DNA of 64,000 bases. Source: Panagrolaimus kolymaensis. Taxonomy: Eukaryota; Nematoda; Chromadorea; Rhabditida; Panagrolaimidae. The stretch spans positions 2,852,001-2,916,000 of the forward strand of contig JAJQJQ010000006.1 in NCBI GenBank assembly GCA_028622995.1, read 5' to 3'. The notes under the pieces were generated by a model. That model was not told where the DNA came from. It made no database searches and saw only the letters and a program-made list of their open reading frames with translations. A program made the position numbers and the translations under genes. How positions within the stretch are numbered: position 1 is the stretch's first letter; each line of letters opens with the position of its first letter. This document shows positions 1-14,116 of the stretch, piece after piece.

Positions 1-3000
1 AGGTTTCTATTGCCGAATGATTTATGGCATTTGTTTCATTTTGAAGTAGCATCAATTGATTCATAAGTTTATCTTTTTGTCGTTCGATATTATGCACTTT
101 GACCGTTAATTCGCGAATATGTTCATATTGTTTTAAAACGGTTTGATAATGACTATTTTCATTTGCGTCAATGGTTGTGGATTGGCCATCAGAAGAAATG
201 GAACGCATGGAATTCCTCAAATCTGAGCCTCGACTAAATTCAGAAACTAATAAATCTGCATTTGAAGCTAATTGCTTTCTCATTTCATCTCTTTCTAATT
301 CAATTCGTTCCATTTTTCTTTTTTCGCTGAACAATTGTGATTCAATGGAATGGAAATTTTGTTCCATTCTTGAATAATTTTCTTTCAATGATTCTAATTC
401 TTTGAGTTCTTTAGCGCTGAGGGATTCAATTTGGGATTTATAAGTTTCATTGAGAATTGTTAAATCTGTGAATTCTTGTTTTAATCCATCCAAATCAGCT
501 GCTTGAGTGGCAAGCTTATCATGAAGTTGAGCAAGTTCAACATCTTGCATAAGTTTTATTTCTTTAATAGCTAATAATTCATCTCGCTCAATCATGATAC
601 GATTTAATTGGGCTTTAAGCTCTTCAAAGGTTGCACACTTTTCGGCTAAAGTTTTTCTTTCAGATGCCTAAAAATTATTTTCTGTATTTTCTGCAAATTA
701 ATTAAGTTTAAAACTTACCAATACATCCATTTTTAATTGCATATCCATAATTTTTTTCTCCAAACTTTGATGCTTATTTTCCCAAAATAGCACCGTAGTT
801 CGTTCAGCTTTAAGCTTTTTAAGTTGCTTTTTAGCCAAAAATCTTCGAACACAACTTTGAACTTTGATAATTTTTCGAATTCGTTTAATTTGTTCTCGAC
901 GAACCATAAATCCACGAAAATATCTTTGAATGGTGACAGCTGATTTTTCAAATTTAATCGCAAGCACTTTACGACGAACTTCACGAGCTTTATATGCGGC
1001 TTGAATAGCGATAATTGCATTTCGAATTGAATTATATTTTTTTCGTTCAATATATCCTCTCCATGCTGTTTGAATACAAATGGTAGCGCGATGCATTTGA
1101 AGATATTTAATTCGACGATATGCAAGAAATGCTTTAGTTGCCGCTTGAATTATTTTAATTGAATTCATCATTTGAAGATATCGTCGACGAGCAACAAAAC
1201 CACGCCATATTGTTTGAATTTTAACTGCGGATGCTGAAAGGACATCTTGACGAATTTTTTCTAATCTAGCTACTTGACCAACACGGAAAAACATTTTAGT
1301 TTTACCAAGTGCAAATTTTTCTGGCTAAAAAAATACAATAAATTAATTCACTACGCCTTCAAACTTTATAAAAAAGTCTTACTTCAAGCCATTTTTCGCA
1401 AGCAAATTTAGCAAATTCTTTAGGTTTATGTTTCCACATGGCTTTTCCTTCAGGGTATAACACTCGATATCGACGACCAAATTCATCATACGCCCATCTT
1501 GATGGATACCCAGCAGCTGAGATTCTAACGGTTTCAAGAACTCCACAAGCTCGAAGTTGTTGAATGGCGCGTTTAGGTTCAAAATAAAAGCATTCTTTAT
1601 CATCATTGGGTTTAATACATCGAACATAATGTGGTCTAGTTACGCTAAGGACACTGATAAGTTCAGATAAAGAATCACGAAATTGGAAGGCCACAGTTTT
1701 CTTTCGATTTGCTCCAGTTGACGAAGAAGCAAGAACATCACGAATAACTTCTTTAAGAAATGGAAACTAAAAAGAAAATTTAAAATTTAGACAAAAATAT
1801 ATTGAATAATCGGACCTGAGTCTTTGCAAAAACTCCTAACAATTGTTCATTTACAGTATCTTTATTCTTTTCTAGAAAACCATCAATTCTGTAAGATACA
1901 TCCGCAGCAAAATGTTTAACCAAAAATGATGGATCTTTAAATTTAGGCATAACAAGATGAGAAGATTTTTTAAGTTTAGGACAATTTGACATAAGTGCCA
2001 GCCAATCGCTATCACTTCCACGTCCCATCTTACATTGTTCATCGAGATATTCAATAATTCCTGGTCGTGCTTCAATTAAATCAATGCATGGTTGATTATC
2101 ATAAAAATCTATTCGAACCCAAGATATTTCTTCTCTCTCATATTCTTGTTGCTCCAATTTAAAAACATGCTAAAAATCATAAAAGTAATAAACTTGAAAA
2201 AAGAATTGAAATCCAAAAACCTGATTAAATTGTTGTTGTAATTTTTCATTAGCATAATTAATACAAAATTGTTCAAAACTATTTATATCAAAAGTTTCAA
2301 ACCCATAAATATCCAAAACTCCAATAAATTTTGATGGACGAACTCTACGATTTTTAGAGCTATTATGTTGATGATCGAGAGATTCATTAATTTTATCTAC
2401 AATCCAATTAAACATGCATGCGTAAATCATTTTAGCTAACGCATCTCGATTGGCTGAGGCATCATTTTTGTTTAAATGTTTTCGAACTACTTCACCACCA
2501 GCTCGAATTTCACGAGCTGATAACCAAGTTTTCAATGCATTTGCATCGATATTGAAAATTTTTGAGTTGCAAAATTGGTCGATTATGGATGCGCTTGATT
2601 TCTGAAAAGTTTACCTTTTAGTATTTCTAAAAAATAACAAATAAAGGTAGACATACAGAAATTGTGGATTGTTCGCCATTTCCAGCTGGTTCAAAAACTA
2701 AATTACCAAGAAGTAAAACTCCAGCAAAAATTTTAAATATTTCTGTTTGTCTTTGTTGATCGATTTTAAGCATATCAAAAGCTGCTACGAGGTCTTTGAA
2801 ATCTTTAGCATCATCAACTCCAGGGATTTCTGGGGCATCGCCATGATTAGTATAAATATAATCATCGGCTGTGTAAAGATCAAGTTGAGCTAATAATGGA
2901 TGTTTGGAAGCTGCACACATTTGATAAAAGACATGGTAGTTTCGCTCATTTTTAGACTAAAAATAAAAAACATTTCGAGTCTATCAAAGAAAGTGAAAGA

Positions 3001-3932
3001 CTTACTTGAAATACCACTCTTGATTTTTCAAGTAAATATGTTTTCATTTCAGCACCAGCAATAGAAAAATCTTCAGCAAAATTAATTTGAATAAATTTTC
3101 CAAATCTTGAAGAATTATCATTTCGAATGGTTTTTGCATTTCCAATTGATTCCATAATTGGATTTGAAGCTAACACTCGAGATTCAATCCCAGGTGAATC
3201 GCTATTATTTGAAGTTCTTCGAGAAATTTTTTTTGAACCCGCAACATTTGCAAGATATTTCATAACAAATTTTGCTGATACTGTTTTACCTGCTCCTGAT
3301 TCGCCTGATACAATAATGGATTGATTTTTTTCATATTCTCTCATATCATAATATGCTTCTGCAGATATTGCATAAATATGAGGGTCTAAATCTGCGCGAC
3401 CTTGATTGCCTGCATTTCCATAAATCTAAAATCAAAAAAGTTTAGGTTGCAAATTTAGACTAAACTAATTTGTGGAACATACACTTATAACATCATCACT
3501 ATAAATTTGTGAACAATCTGCATATGGATTAATTGCAACTAGGACAATGCCACAATAAGTATAAATAGCTTTTTTCTTTTCAAATCGAAATCGAAGATTA
3601 TGAAGAACTAAAAAATGGAAACATAAAAATTGCCTTCTTCAAAGAGACTACTAACCTGCAGGTTCATGTAAATAACTCAAATGAGTTAAATCATCTTTAC
3701 CAATTAATATTTCTGGATTAGCTAAAAATGGCAATGCATCAGGTTTAAATGATTCATCAAGAATTTCATCATCGATTTCTCGCTTTAATTTTATTGTGGT
3801 TGAAGTAAATTTTAAATCTTCCAATAATTCAGCTCTCAACCATACATTTTCTTCATCGCGTAACCATACTCGAGTTCCACGTTTATAATTTTCTAATGGA
3901 TATGCATCTGATCGACCCAAAGTTGCAGCCAT
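1..3932 (-). CDS. hum-2: Unconventional myosin V heavy chain (3' part outside window)
   Basis: Actin-based motor for vesicle and organelle transport. Nine exons are visible (3656-3932, 3483-3607, 3006-3425, 2657-2956, 2221-2601, 1816-2169, 1383-1766, 719-1324, <1-667), joined by short GT..AG introns. The start is the ATG at 3930-3932. Motor motifs occur in order: [23 protein letters not shown]-loop [18 protein letters not shown], relay DIYGFETF, and HYVRCIKPN. Exon 719-1324 carries about six IQ motifs (for example [13 protein letters not shown]), the long light-chain-binding neck typical of class V. The last visible exon is a Glu/Lys/Gln/Leu-rich coiled coil that runs off the left edge, so the globular cargo-binding tail is not seen. 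The N-terminal segment ([11 protein letters not shown]) matches class V rather than class II. The symbol rests on Caenorhabditis having one class V myosin. Confidence 0.93.
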
Positions 3933-6900
3933 TTTTTAAATTGAAAATGCGCCAATCAAGAGGCCACAAAATATTAATAATAAATAAATAATGAAGAAAA
4001 GAAATTATAATAAATTTGAAAAGCGTTTGTTTTTCTTTTCAAATGGAATTATTGATATAAAGTTTTAATCATTGCAATTTTTATGGGTTTAAGCTAAAAA
4101 GAAAAAAATATTTAACTAAAATTTATAAAACGCGAGAAAAAAGATATATGAAAAATGCAGGCACGAGAATTTTTGAGAGGTTTATAAGAAATAAAAGAAA
4201 GGAAAATTGAGATGTTTTTTTTATATTTGAGAAGAGGATAAAAAACAATACTCTGAGAGCCCCAAAAGTGGACGACACTATCGAATGAAAAAAAAGAAAG
4301 TGTAAAATTGAAAGTTTAGAAACGCTATTTTTCAAAAAGAGTTTTAGTTTTCTGCCAGATTTCCTATAAATAACTAACAAAAGTGCTATGAATTTTAGTT
4401 AATCAAGGCCTAATTTTAAATATTTTTTCTAAAGTTTGAAAATGTTAAGTAAATAATGTCGGAGGATTCATCGATCAAAGTCATAGGTCAACCCATTTTT
4501 TTCGTTGCACATCTTTTTTATGCTTGTATTACTTTTTTTCTTAAACCCCACTTAAAATTGACAAGCATCCGACCGTCGTTAGATTGGTTGAAAAAAAAAC
4601 TATGTTATCAGCTCAAAAAATAAATAAAATGATTGAATTATTTCATCGACAAAAAACACACAATCACAAAGCATTGATTTGTTCCGTTTTTTTTGGGTGG
4701 CGAGAAAAAAAAAATGAATAAAGCATGAGAGATTAATTTTGTCGTTGAGAAAATTTTCGTCAAAAAAAAAACGTGAAAATATATGGTTATTCATCATCAA
4801 CCTCTCGATTTTGCAAGCAAAGTTGCTAAAGAATAAAAAATTTGAGAGTGAAAGGTTTCGAAACCAACCCTCATCAAAAAAAAAAATAGAATCTGCGTCA
4901 TTTAGAAAAAAACCAAAAAAAAAAGGTGAAAGCTCCCTCAAAGATAAGAAATAAAAAAAAGCGAACGATGACAATAATTGATTGATTTTTGTGGGATTGT
5001 TTGCTTGCATTTTTTGTTGCTTTCAACTAAAATAAGGAGTGCTGCATATTTGAAATTTTCTTTTGAAAAGCATAAAAAAATTAATCAAAAGAAAAGGGAA
5101 AAATGGGTGGATAGCGGATGGAAAAAAGTAATAACAACAATTACGATTAGTTTCTCTTTCATTTTTCCTTTTATGGGTTATGGCGGAAGAAAGTGAAAAA
5201 AGAAAATATAAAGGTGATCAAGTATCGCCTGGTTTTTTGACAAAAAAAAAAGAAGGATATGATAGATTTAATCTTTTACGGCAAAACAAAAAAAGATATG
5301 TATTAGTTTACCGCATTTTTATGCAAATAATTAGTGGTTGTTCTTGATCGTGGTCAATCGAAGAAATATGTGACGGTAAAAATGAAAAAAAATATGGAAA
5401 GTTGATGATTAGTCTCATTTTCAAGAGTTAAGGGTATCACTAGTCAGAGCGGTGACAACAACAAAAATGGAAACAAAACAAAAAAACAATGTCCCAAAAA
5501 AGACAAGCCGAGAAACTTCATAAGGTGGTGAACATGCTTTTTTTTAAATCAAAATAAAAAAATAAAAATAAAACCTCGAGAAAAAAAATTATTTGAAACA
5601 AGCAAAAGCAGACTAATAATTTTTTTTGTCTAATAAGAGGTTTTTGAAAATTTTAAGTACCTCGATCGTGAGGGAAATCGATCGATTCATTACACTAAAT
5701 CGAAGACTTTTTTTTGTAGGAACAAATCAGAAAAAAAGATAAAATCAATTTTTAAGAAAATATTTGTATTTTCTATTATTTGTAAAAATATGAAAGCTGT
5801 CAATTAAAACGTCAAAGTTTAAAAACCAAACAAAAAAATACAAAATGTATTAGAAACCAGAAATTCAAGGAAATGATTCCACAACAAAAAAACATGGAAA
5901 AAAAGGTTTTAAAAAACAATATTTAGGCATAATTATGGGCGATTATACATGAAGGAAAAAATCGACAAAAACATCAATCATAGAACAAACACAAAACAAA
6001 TAAACAAATTACAGATGGTAATTATTATGTAAGAGTAATATCGTGGAGAAACTCTGCGTATTAGCGATAAAACAGGAAAAAATCATTAAACTTGCTCTGT
6101 GATTAATTTCACACTATCAAAAGTAATTATTTTTTATTCAAGACTTCTCGATTAAAGATTATTCAATGACTGTAAAAAATTAACCCACAAAAATATCAAC
6201 AAACTTTTTTTGTATTGCAAAAAAGTTTTAAGAAATACGCGTAAAAATATGTATGTTATTTTTTGTTTTCAACTTTACCACTTATCGAAAAGGAAAGTCA
6301 AAAGAAAAAACACCGCAACAATAAAAAAAAGATGAAAAGAAAAAATGGCGTGAAAAATAAAAACGACAACGATGCTGATGATCAACTTGAAAAGCATCAC
6401 CTTTGATGTCGTCATTTTTCTCGATGGTCAAACAAAAAAATAAAATAAAAAACGATGTAAAAAAGAAAGTGGCCGAAAAAAAAAATTGAAAAAGCAAAAT
6501 GGATGGAATCTTTTTTTCGGTCACGTCGTCAAAAAAAAACATAAAGTTTTTATCCTTGTGTTTAACGCTAAAAGGGTTAAACCTTTTTTTGTTCAAAAAG
6601 CAATCGCAAAAAATAAAACACAAACACGGGGATAATGTACATACGAACACGCACATCACGAAAGGTGATGATTTTACAAAATGTTAACAAAAAATATATA
6701 CAACCAAGGAAAAAAGATAGAATCGGATTAAAATTTAACTTTTCTTTGCAAAAAAAATAAATGTGTTCAGTCAAAAGTTAAGAGAAAAAAAAGATTTAAC
6801 GATGAGTCGATTAAGAAAAGTATATACTATTTAAAAGAATACTATTTGCAAATAGTCTTGAAAGTTCAAAATTTTAGAAAAGTAAAAAAAACCAAAAGTT

Positions 6901-9900
6901 CAATAACAAAATTTAATTTTTAAAGACAGCAAAAACTGGATGGAGTATTATTAATAGAAATATGCAAATTTAGCTATCGCTGATAAAATTTATTTATAGC
7001 TCGCGGTAGTACTCTAATTTCTCGTAGAGCCAAAAGTAATAGAATAATGATAATTTTAAGACTATGAAAAAATACAAAATAGGTTTTTCAAGTCTCCTAA
7101 CAGAGTCATCTTACACCTAAAAAAAACTAAGGATTCTAAAAAGTAAGTATAGTTCCAGAAAAAAAAATCAAACAAATAATTTTTTACGTAACGATCTTTC
7201 TTCCTTCCTAAACTAAGCTGGTGTACATGAATATTATTCTTCCATAATCATACTTTTTTTCCGGATTTTTTTTTTACATTATGAAAGAAACGATTTAACA
7301 ACAATTCCGGTCGGTCATAACAGATAAATGAATGAATCGATGATGACAAAAGAAAAAGTTGACAGACAAAAATGATGCAAACCGGTTGTAACTAAATTGG
7401 AAGAATGAAATATGGATGGAATGGAAGAGTTACAAAAAAAAAAGAATGAATAGGAGGTTTATATCAAAATAATAAATGATTGAATTCCTTCCTCTTCCTC
7501 AAGGTTCAAGAAAGACATATTGGACCGCTCATTTTTTTTATTCGAGGCTTAATTGAAAAATGAGATTCAGGAAGAAGAAAAAAGGAAGATTGGAACAAGA
7601 AAAATATCGGGTTTGAGGAAAAAAAGGTGTCATAAGAAATTTGATTTCAGAAGACAAAAATAAAATTTTAAATTGTAAAAAAATCCTGAAAAGTTTGATA
7701 GAAAAAAAATTGAATAAAACTATTGAGTTTTTTTCCATACAAAAAAAGAAGAAATGAATCATACTTTTTTCCTACAGATTATATCCTCGCATCCTTGAAG
7801 AGTTAATCATAATCACTGAATATTATTACTTCATGAAACTTCTTTCGAGTCATTCAAGTTTTAATGTACTAAGTGTTTCATCTCTAATACTTTTCAACCT
7901 TGTCCTATCGTGTCAATGTTTTGATGAAAGCTACTAACAACCAACTACTACTTTTTTAGGTTAGGTAAACTTTTAATTTTTTTTTCGGTAGTGTCGCTCA
8001 CCGCTTTTTCATTTGCATTATTTTTCAACCCAAAAAAAAAAATTTTTCAGTCACCGCTATTGACTGCCAAGACGCGTTTCATTCATTCCCTCTTTCCCGA
8101 CGATGACGATGAGTTAAGTTAAAGCTGGTTGAAAAAAAAAATAGAGTAAAAAAGGAAGGAATGTATGTGAATTATCGTCGTCGTCATTTCGAAAACAAAA
8201 GCAAACATTTAAAATATAAATTTTTGAATTGAAAAAACTTTGCTTTATTCTCTTCTTTATTTTGGTGGTTGTGGTCAGTTGGTTCGAAAGAAGAAAAAAA
8301 AAGAAGGTGAAAAGCATTGAAAACAAAACAAAAAAAGTGAAATCACAACTAACTTGAAAAATATGTAATAATAAAAATAAAAAGGAAAAAGAAGACAATG
8401 GGAGAAGTGTGAGAACATCATAAAGACGTCAAAAAATCAAGTTAAAAAATGGAACAGTTTTTGAAGAGGATTTTGAGATCGTTTGAAAATGATGAAATAC
8501 TAGACTGGATTCCAAGAGGTCATTTATAAGAGGCATAAATGAGGGTTAATTAGCTAATAACATTAAATGAAGAAGAAAAAACCTAATAAGATAAATAATT
8601 TTTTTACTGGAATAAATATACTCTTCAAAAACTAATTATTCTAATTCTCAACCAAAATAAATAATAAATCCATTTTCAACTTTTTATTATTACTTTTTTG
8701 CGCCACATTTTTTCTTCTTTGCTTTTTATTTTTGCTGACCTCCTCCGGTAATGATGCGCCGCAAAATATGTAAAGTATTGTAAAAAAAGAAGGAAGGAAG
8801 ACATAAAAGTGAGGCATAGATGATCCTAATGAGATCGAAAAAATAATAAAATAAGAATGGATTTCACGGATTCGCGAACGCGTGTGCCGCCATACGAACT
8901 TCTTTGAAGAAAAAGAAAAAAAAGAGGGAAATATCAAATTTTTGTTTTGGTTGTTTTCAAATGTGTTTCAAAAATAAAAAAGTAAATAATACTCTCGTCT
9001 CGCAAAAGTAAAATTCAAATAATAAAACTAAAATATGAACACAAAAAAAGAAGGAAAACGAATCAATTGAATGACCAAATAGGAAAATAATATTGTTGAT
9101 ATTTTTATTTATCAAAAAATGTGTCAAAAAACTTTAACAACCAAAATCAAAATGAAATCGAAAACATTAGAAGTTTAAACGTTTTTAACCGTGAAAAAAA
9201 GCTTTAAAATATAAAAATATAGAGGTTGGAGCCGGATGATTGTAAAAAAAATTAAATCATAAATAAAATTATACAATTTTCAAAATATTCAAATTAGACA
9301 ATCAATACAAACTTGAATGGAATTTATGATTTTTGAAATGAAAGAGTTTTAAAACGCGTTAAAAATTTAACTTTTAAATCATTAAAAATTCTATTGCCTG
9401 CCTGTTTAGATATTAGAAGCAGATGATGTTATAGATTTTTCCCTTCCTTTTTCTCTGGTAAATTAGTTATCCAGAAAAGTTCTAAAATTGACTCAAATCA
9501 CTGAAACAAGCTTTCCATGAAAAATTCACCAAAAATCCATTTTTGAAGAATCAACTTTTTTAAGGATGAAAAAAGAAACAACGAGGTGAAACATGCATTT
9601 AACCAAAGTGGGTTAATATTTATTTTTTGGTGCGCAAAAATAAAATAAACTTTAATTGAAACCAAAGAGAAAGAAAGAAAAAAACACATAAAAATTACAA
9701 TTACAGAAGATAATTGGTTTTCCACGAAAAAAAATTTGAATCCTTTCATGGAAGTCCTCCTTAATTTTTTTTTGAATGATGGTTCCTTTTCACAAAAAAA
9801 GAGAAAGTTTTACGAATTCAAAAGAAACGATGTAATCCATTTAACAAAAATTAGGAGAGGAGCTTTCGATTTGACTTTTTTTTTTTCTTTTTAAAAAATT

Positions 9901-11044
9901 TTGTAGAAAAAAACATGAGTGAAAAAAAAGGAAATATTTCGAAATATTTATGGTTGCTTTAGGCGATTACATAAAAGTCGCAACCACAGCCATGAAAAAA
10001 AACTTTAATCGTTTTTGTCGTCCGCATTTTTTCCCTTCTCTCATGCATACAGGCAGAAGAAGAAAAATAAAGTAGCAGCCGACTGGCTGAATGACCAAAA
10101 TAAAAAAGCAGGTATCTATCCTTTCTTTTTTCCAAAAATGGCGCCAATTTCCTCAATTTTTTATTTTTAACTTCAAAATTCAAAAAGTTTAAAAAAACGA
10201 ATAGACTCCGTTTTTGGGAGAAAAAAAGTAAAATGTTTTATTTGTTTCGATCAATGGTGGAATAAAAACAGAGGACATACACAAACAAAAATGGAACTTA
10301 ACCAAACTGCTGAGAAAATTTTGAAAAGAATAAAATAAAACAAATAATACATAAAAAAAAAAGCCGTGGTTGACGACGGCGATCGATGGATGGATGGAAG
10401 GAAAGAAAAGGATTGTAAAGGTTAGTCATTCACCTGGCATATTTTTTCTTTCAATGCCGAAAATGGGCGACGACGACTGTCTTCTCCTTTTTTTGGGCTT
10501 TCGACTGGCTGAACTGAATTGAACTCAGTGTGAAAAAGGGGTGGATGTATTTTGGCGCAGCTAAGTGGATGTTGTTGCTTTGCTTCTTTGACCCATTGTT
10601 GAATAAAAAATTAAAAAAAAGAGAAGAAGAGAAAAGGCATGAATCAAGAAGCTTTATTTTATTATTAAATCAAAGTTAAAAGAGAAAAAAACGGAAATTT
10701 AAATTGCAAAATACTTTTATTTGCGCAAATTGAGAAATTTTTATAAATTTACAAAACTTTAATTTTTGTTTTTATCGAAAAAGAAAATTAGAAAAAAATG
10801 TCAGAATTTTCTGGAAATTTGTAACTATTATTATTTCATGAGCATTTATTTATTTAATAAGTAATTATTTAAAAGTTCATTCATTAACAATTTTAGAATG
10901 AAAAAATATAAAATTCTCTCTTTTTTAAATATTTTTAAATTACAAAAATGAAAAATCAATACAAATACAAAAAAAATCAGCAAGAAGAGAGTTGAAATTA
11001 AAAAATAATAATGGCACGATAAGCTTGTTTTTCTTTTATTTTTT
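3933..11044. other. 7.1 kb AT-rich intergenic stretch, no gene seen
   Basis: Between the start of the myosin gene and the 3' end of cofilin, both on the minus strand, I see no ORF with coding character on either strand. The open frames present are Phe/Lys-rich translations of poly-A and poly-T runs. The DNA is packed with A(6-10) and T(6-10) tracts and short purine stretches. It probably holds the upstream control region of the myosin gene. No tRNA or repeated element was recognised. Confidence 0.6.
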
Positions 11045-12056
11045 TTAGAGACGTTGATGGCTCATTAATTCATGCTTGATAGATTTTTCATCAATATCCG
11101 AAATATCGGAAGCTTGAACTTGCATAAGGGATTCCAAACCCAATGTAGCTTTAAGGGCCCGAACTGAAGAAGCATAAAGCATTCGTCGGCGAACTGGAGC
11201 TTCATCAGGGCAACTAAAATAAAAAGTTTAATTTTTGCCTAACAAAATTTGAGGTTTTAATCATTTTAAAAAAATGCTAAAAAAATTTGTCGAGTTTTAA
11301 GATAAACGTATTTTTAGTTTTTGCAAAAATAGCTAAATTAGAATAATGAAAGAAAAAAGTTAAAAACTCACTATTGAATAAAGACTACTTTGTTAAAAGT
11401 GCTTGCGCCATCGGTACCTTGACGTTGAACGCTTACTTCAACGTCAACGGCAGCATAACGGCATTCCTTGCCTGATCCAACAACCTTACGAAGTTCGTCA
11501 ACAAATTCTGAATATGGTGCGCCTTTATCACTCTTCTTTTCAACAATAATAGTTGTATCATCATCAGAAATTCGGAAAATAATGTAAGAATGAAGATGTT
11601 TATTGTGTAAATCATCATATGCTTGTTTACATGCTGCATCAACTTTTACTCCAGATGCCTTAAAAGATATATGCATATATATAAGTATTATGGATTATGG
11701 ATAATATTCGAAAAACAAATATGAAAAGTTAAAGCAAATATAATTTTAATGATTTTAAAGGTTCATGGTTTAAAAAATATTATCAAATTGCTTGTCAAAT
11801 TTTGTTTAGAAAAATTTCAACTTAATACTCTGCCATAAAACAAAGAATAGCAGTTGGAAAAGTTATAAAATATTCACAAATTTGCTTCGATAAATCAATG
11901 AAATCCATTTAACTCCGAAAAAGGTGGCTTTATTGGTTATAGAATCAGATGGTAGTTTAACAAATTGTAAGTTCCATCTTTTCTTGAAATAATCAAAAGC
12001 TGTATTTTTGTTAAGTTTGTTTAATGAAATATATAAGAGTAATAAAAACTCACCAT
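11045..12056 (-). CDS. unc-60: ADF/cofilin, UNC-60B-like
   Basis: Actin-depolymerising protein that severs and turns over actin filaments. There are three exons: 12054-12056 (the ATG alone, followed by GTGAGT), 11372-11658 and 11045-11213. The product is about 152 residues, beginning MASGVKVDAACKQAYDDLH and ending SHQRL, and the length equals the family norm. Diagnostic segments are YIIFRI, the central acidic/Lys strand region, CRYAAVDVEV and the actin-binding helix region APVRRRMLYASSV. A first exon consisting only of the initiator Met is the known architecture of Caenorhabditis unc-60, where it is shared by the A and B isoforms. Here intron 1 is only about 395 bp and holds no second set of cofilin exons, so only a B-type product is visible. 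An acceptor-like site at about 12154 could be a 5' UTR or trans-splice site. Confidence 0.93.
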
Positions 12057-14116
12057 TTTGAATTAAAAAAAGATTAAACCCGATTTATAAAAGAAATAAA
12101 ATAAAGATAAAATAATAACTTTGTTCGCTTGAAACTTTGGCGATTGAGAGTAACCTAAAATGAATAACAAAGTTTATAGCAAAAAGCATAATAAAATAAA
12201 AATGTAAAAAATTTTAACGCTAAAAAGAAATTTTGTTAATAATTATCGTGATGCGATAAGAAAAAATGATGAAATGGCTTCCAGATAATTTTATAGAAAT
12301 CAAAAATAAACTGATTTTAAAAAATTACTATAAAAATGGAAATAACTAACTAAAAAGTACAGCAAAAAGGCACAAATAAATCCACAAAAAAAAAATATTG
12401 CGTGGGAGAAATAAAAGATAAGCGAGAAAAAGTGGAAGGAATGCATTACACAGAGATTGAGATGTTTGAAAAAAATTTGTTAATAGTTTGGGGCTTAAAT
12501 GAGATTGAAAAAAACGATGACAATGTCTATTGATATTTCATATTTTTTAGGTAAAACAAAATGAAATTGAGGAACATCCTACTCAAAAAAGTTTCGAAAT
12601 CCAATCAAGCAACAAAACACGTGCTTGATGTTGTTTGGTAAATGATCAAAAACTTCTAAAAATCATTAAAGCTTTTGAAAACTTTTTTTTGTGTTTGTTG
12701 CTTTCAAAACGGATAACACAGCAATCTTTCTCATATTTTCTTTCTCTCACTCATTCATTTCAAGGCTCTAAAAGATCTCAATCCTAAAAGCAGGCGGGCG
12801 GAAAAACGAGTTGAAGTTTTTGCTTCGATGACGGCTGTCTTGAGCTTAAACATTTTTTTATTTAAAAAATTTGTCTTTTTCTTTTTCCTCTTCGTTTCTT
12901 TGCGTCTATGCTGATGATGACTAGGTAGTAAGCATTATTCACAAGCCAAGCTAGCTTGTATGCGACGAGATCTTTCCAAAGCCGATCTCTCCGTTCCATC
13001 ATCGACTGACTTACTGAGCTGTTGGTAGTTATCCTCCCTCAAAATAGTTGCTGCTAACTGCTTTCGTTATTTCTTTTCTTCAAGGATATTGCTTTGGATA
13101 AAAAGCAGTATACGAGAGAGAATAAAAAGCAATGGAGAAAGTTTTTGCAAGAGATCTTCATTTTTCAATTTGACCAATATATATTTCGCCCCTTGCTTGC
13201 TGCTGCTTTTTTGACTACCAAGCTTTTGGACTCTCCTCAATGCCAATGGCAATTAAAATAGGTTTCATCTCTGCCTAATTTGCCACCGTTTAAGATTTTA
13301 TCGTGTGAGCCAGAAATTGCCTTGACTGACAGCAGCTGCTGCTATTGTCGTTTAAACGAGGAACGGCTGTCTTTTAGCTGGAAGGTAAAAGCAATCAAAT
13401 AGAAAGAGTGGAAAAACTTTTTTGTTTAAAAAAAGAAGCGTGGGTTGAAAGAAACAAACTAAGTTTTGTGTTTAAGAAAAATAAATGAGTAAACAACAAC
13501 AAAAAAGTTTAAAGACTTATTTATAAATGGTTGTGAGTAATCATAAAGGTTGGTTGCATTTAGAAGGTAAAATTTTGTGTTGTATGTTTGAAGAAAGTCA
13601 AATGTTGGTTTATCATTCAGGTTATCGACAATCCCAACAAATTTCAATGATGGTCAAAGTTTTATAAAAAAAAAAAGAAAAAGAAAAAAGGTTTGTTTTC
13701 TGAATGCTACAGCTAGCGTAAATATTATTAACGGTATTCAACAGAAACAATGTAAAACTATTTAAGAACTTAAACACGGCAATGAACAAAGTTTCATTAA
13801 ACCCTAAATTTTAAAACAAAACAAAACTAAAGCTTCGAGTTTTAAAATATAAAAGTTTAAAATTATGTGGACAACAACAGCTTTTTCTCAATTTCAATTG
13901 CAACCTTTTAATCCATCTTCTTTTGTTTGTTGCTTGTTTTGTTTAAAAAAAAGGAATGAAGAAAGCTTTATCCGCCCCCATTTAAAAGTTGCTTCATCTC
14001 TTTCAAATCCTCCACAAACACATTGCATTGATTAGAAAAACAACAAAACAAAAAATACTTTCTTACTTTAAAAAATCAATATAAAATAATGAAGAAAATT
14101 TATATCATTGGAATAA
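12057..14116. other. Intergenic, upstream of cofilin; no supported gene
   Basis: The region 12780-13400 is clearly less AT-rich than its surroundings and contains CTGCTG/GCTGCT runs; it may be promoter or 5' UTR material of cofilin. Two minus-strand open frames (13067-13252 and 13459-13647) lack family resemblance and splice context. The second has reasonable amino-acid composition and could be a relic, but I cannot support it as a gene. Confidence 0.4.

Noticed and set aside
4600..5010. 136-codon minus-strand ORF in the gene desert
   Set aside because: Translation of T-rich tracts (runs of Phe/Leu), overlapping equally open low-complexity frames on the other strand.
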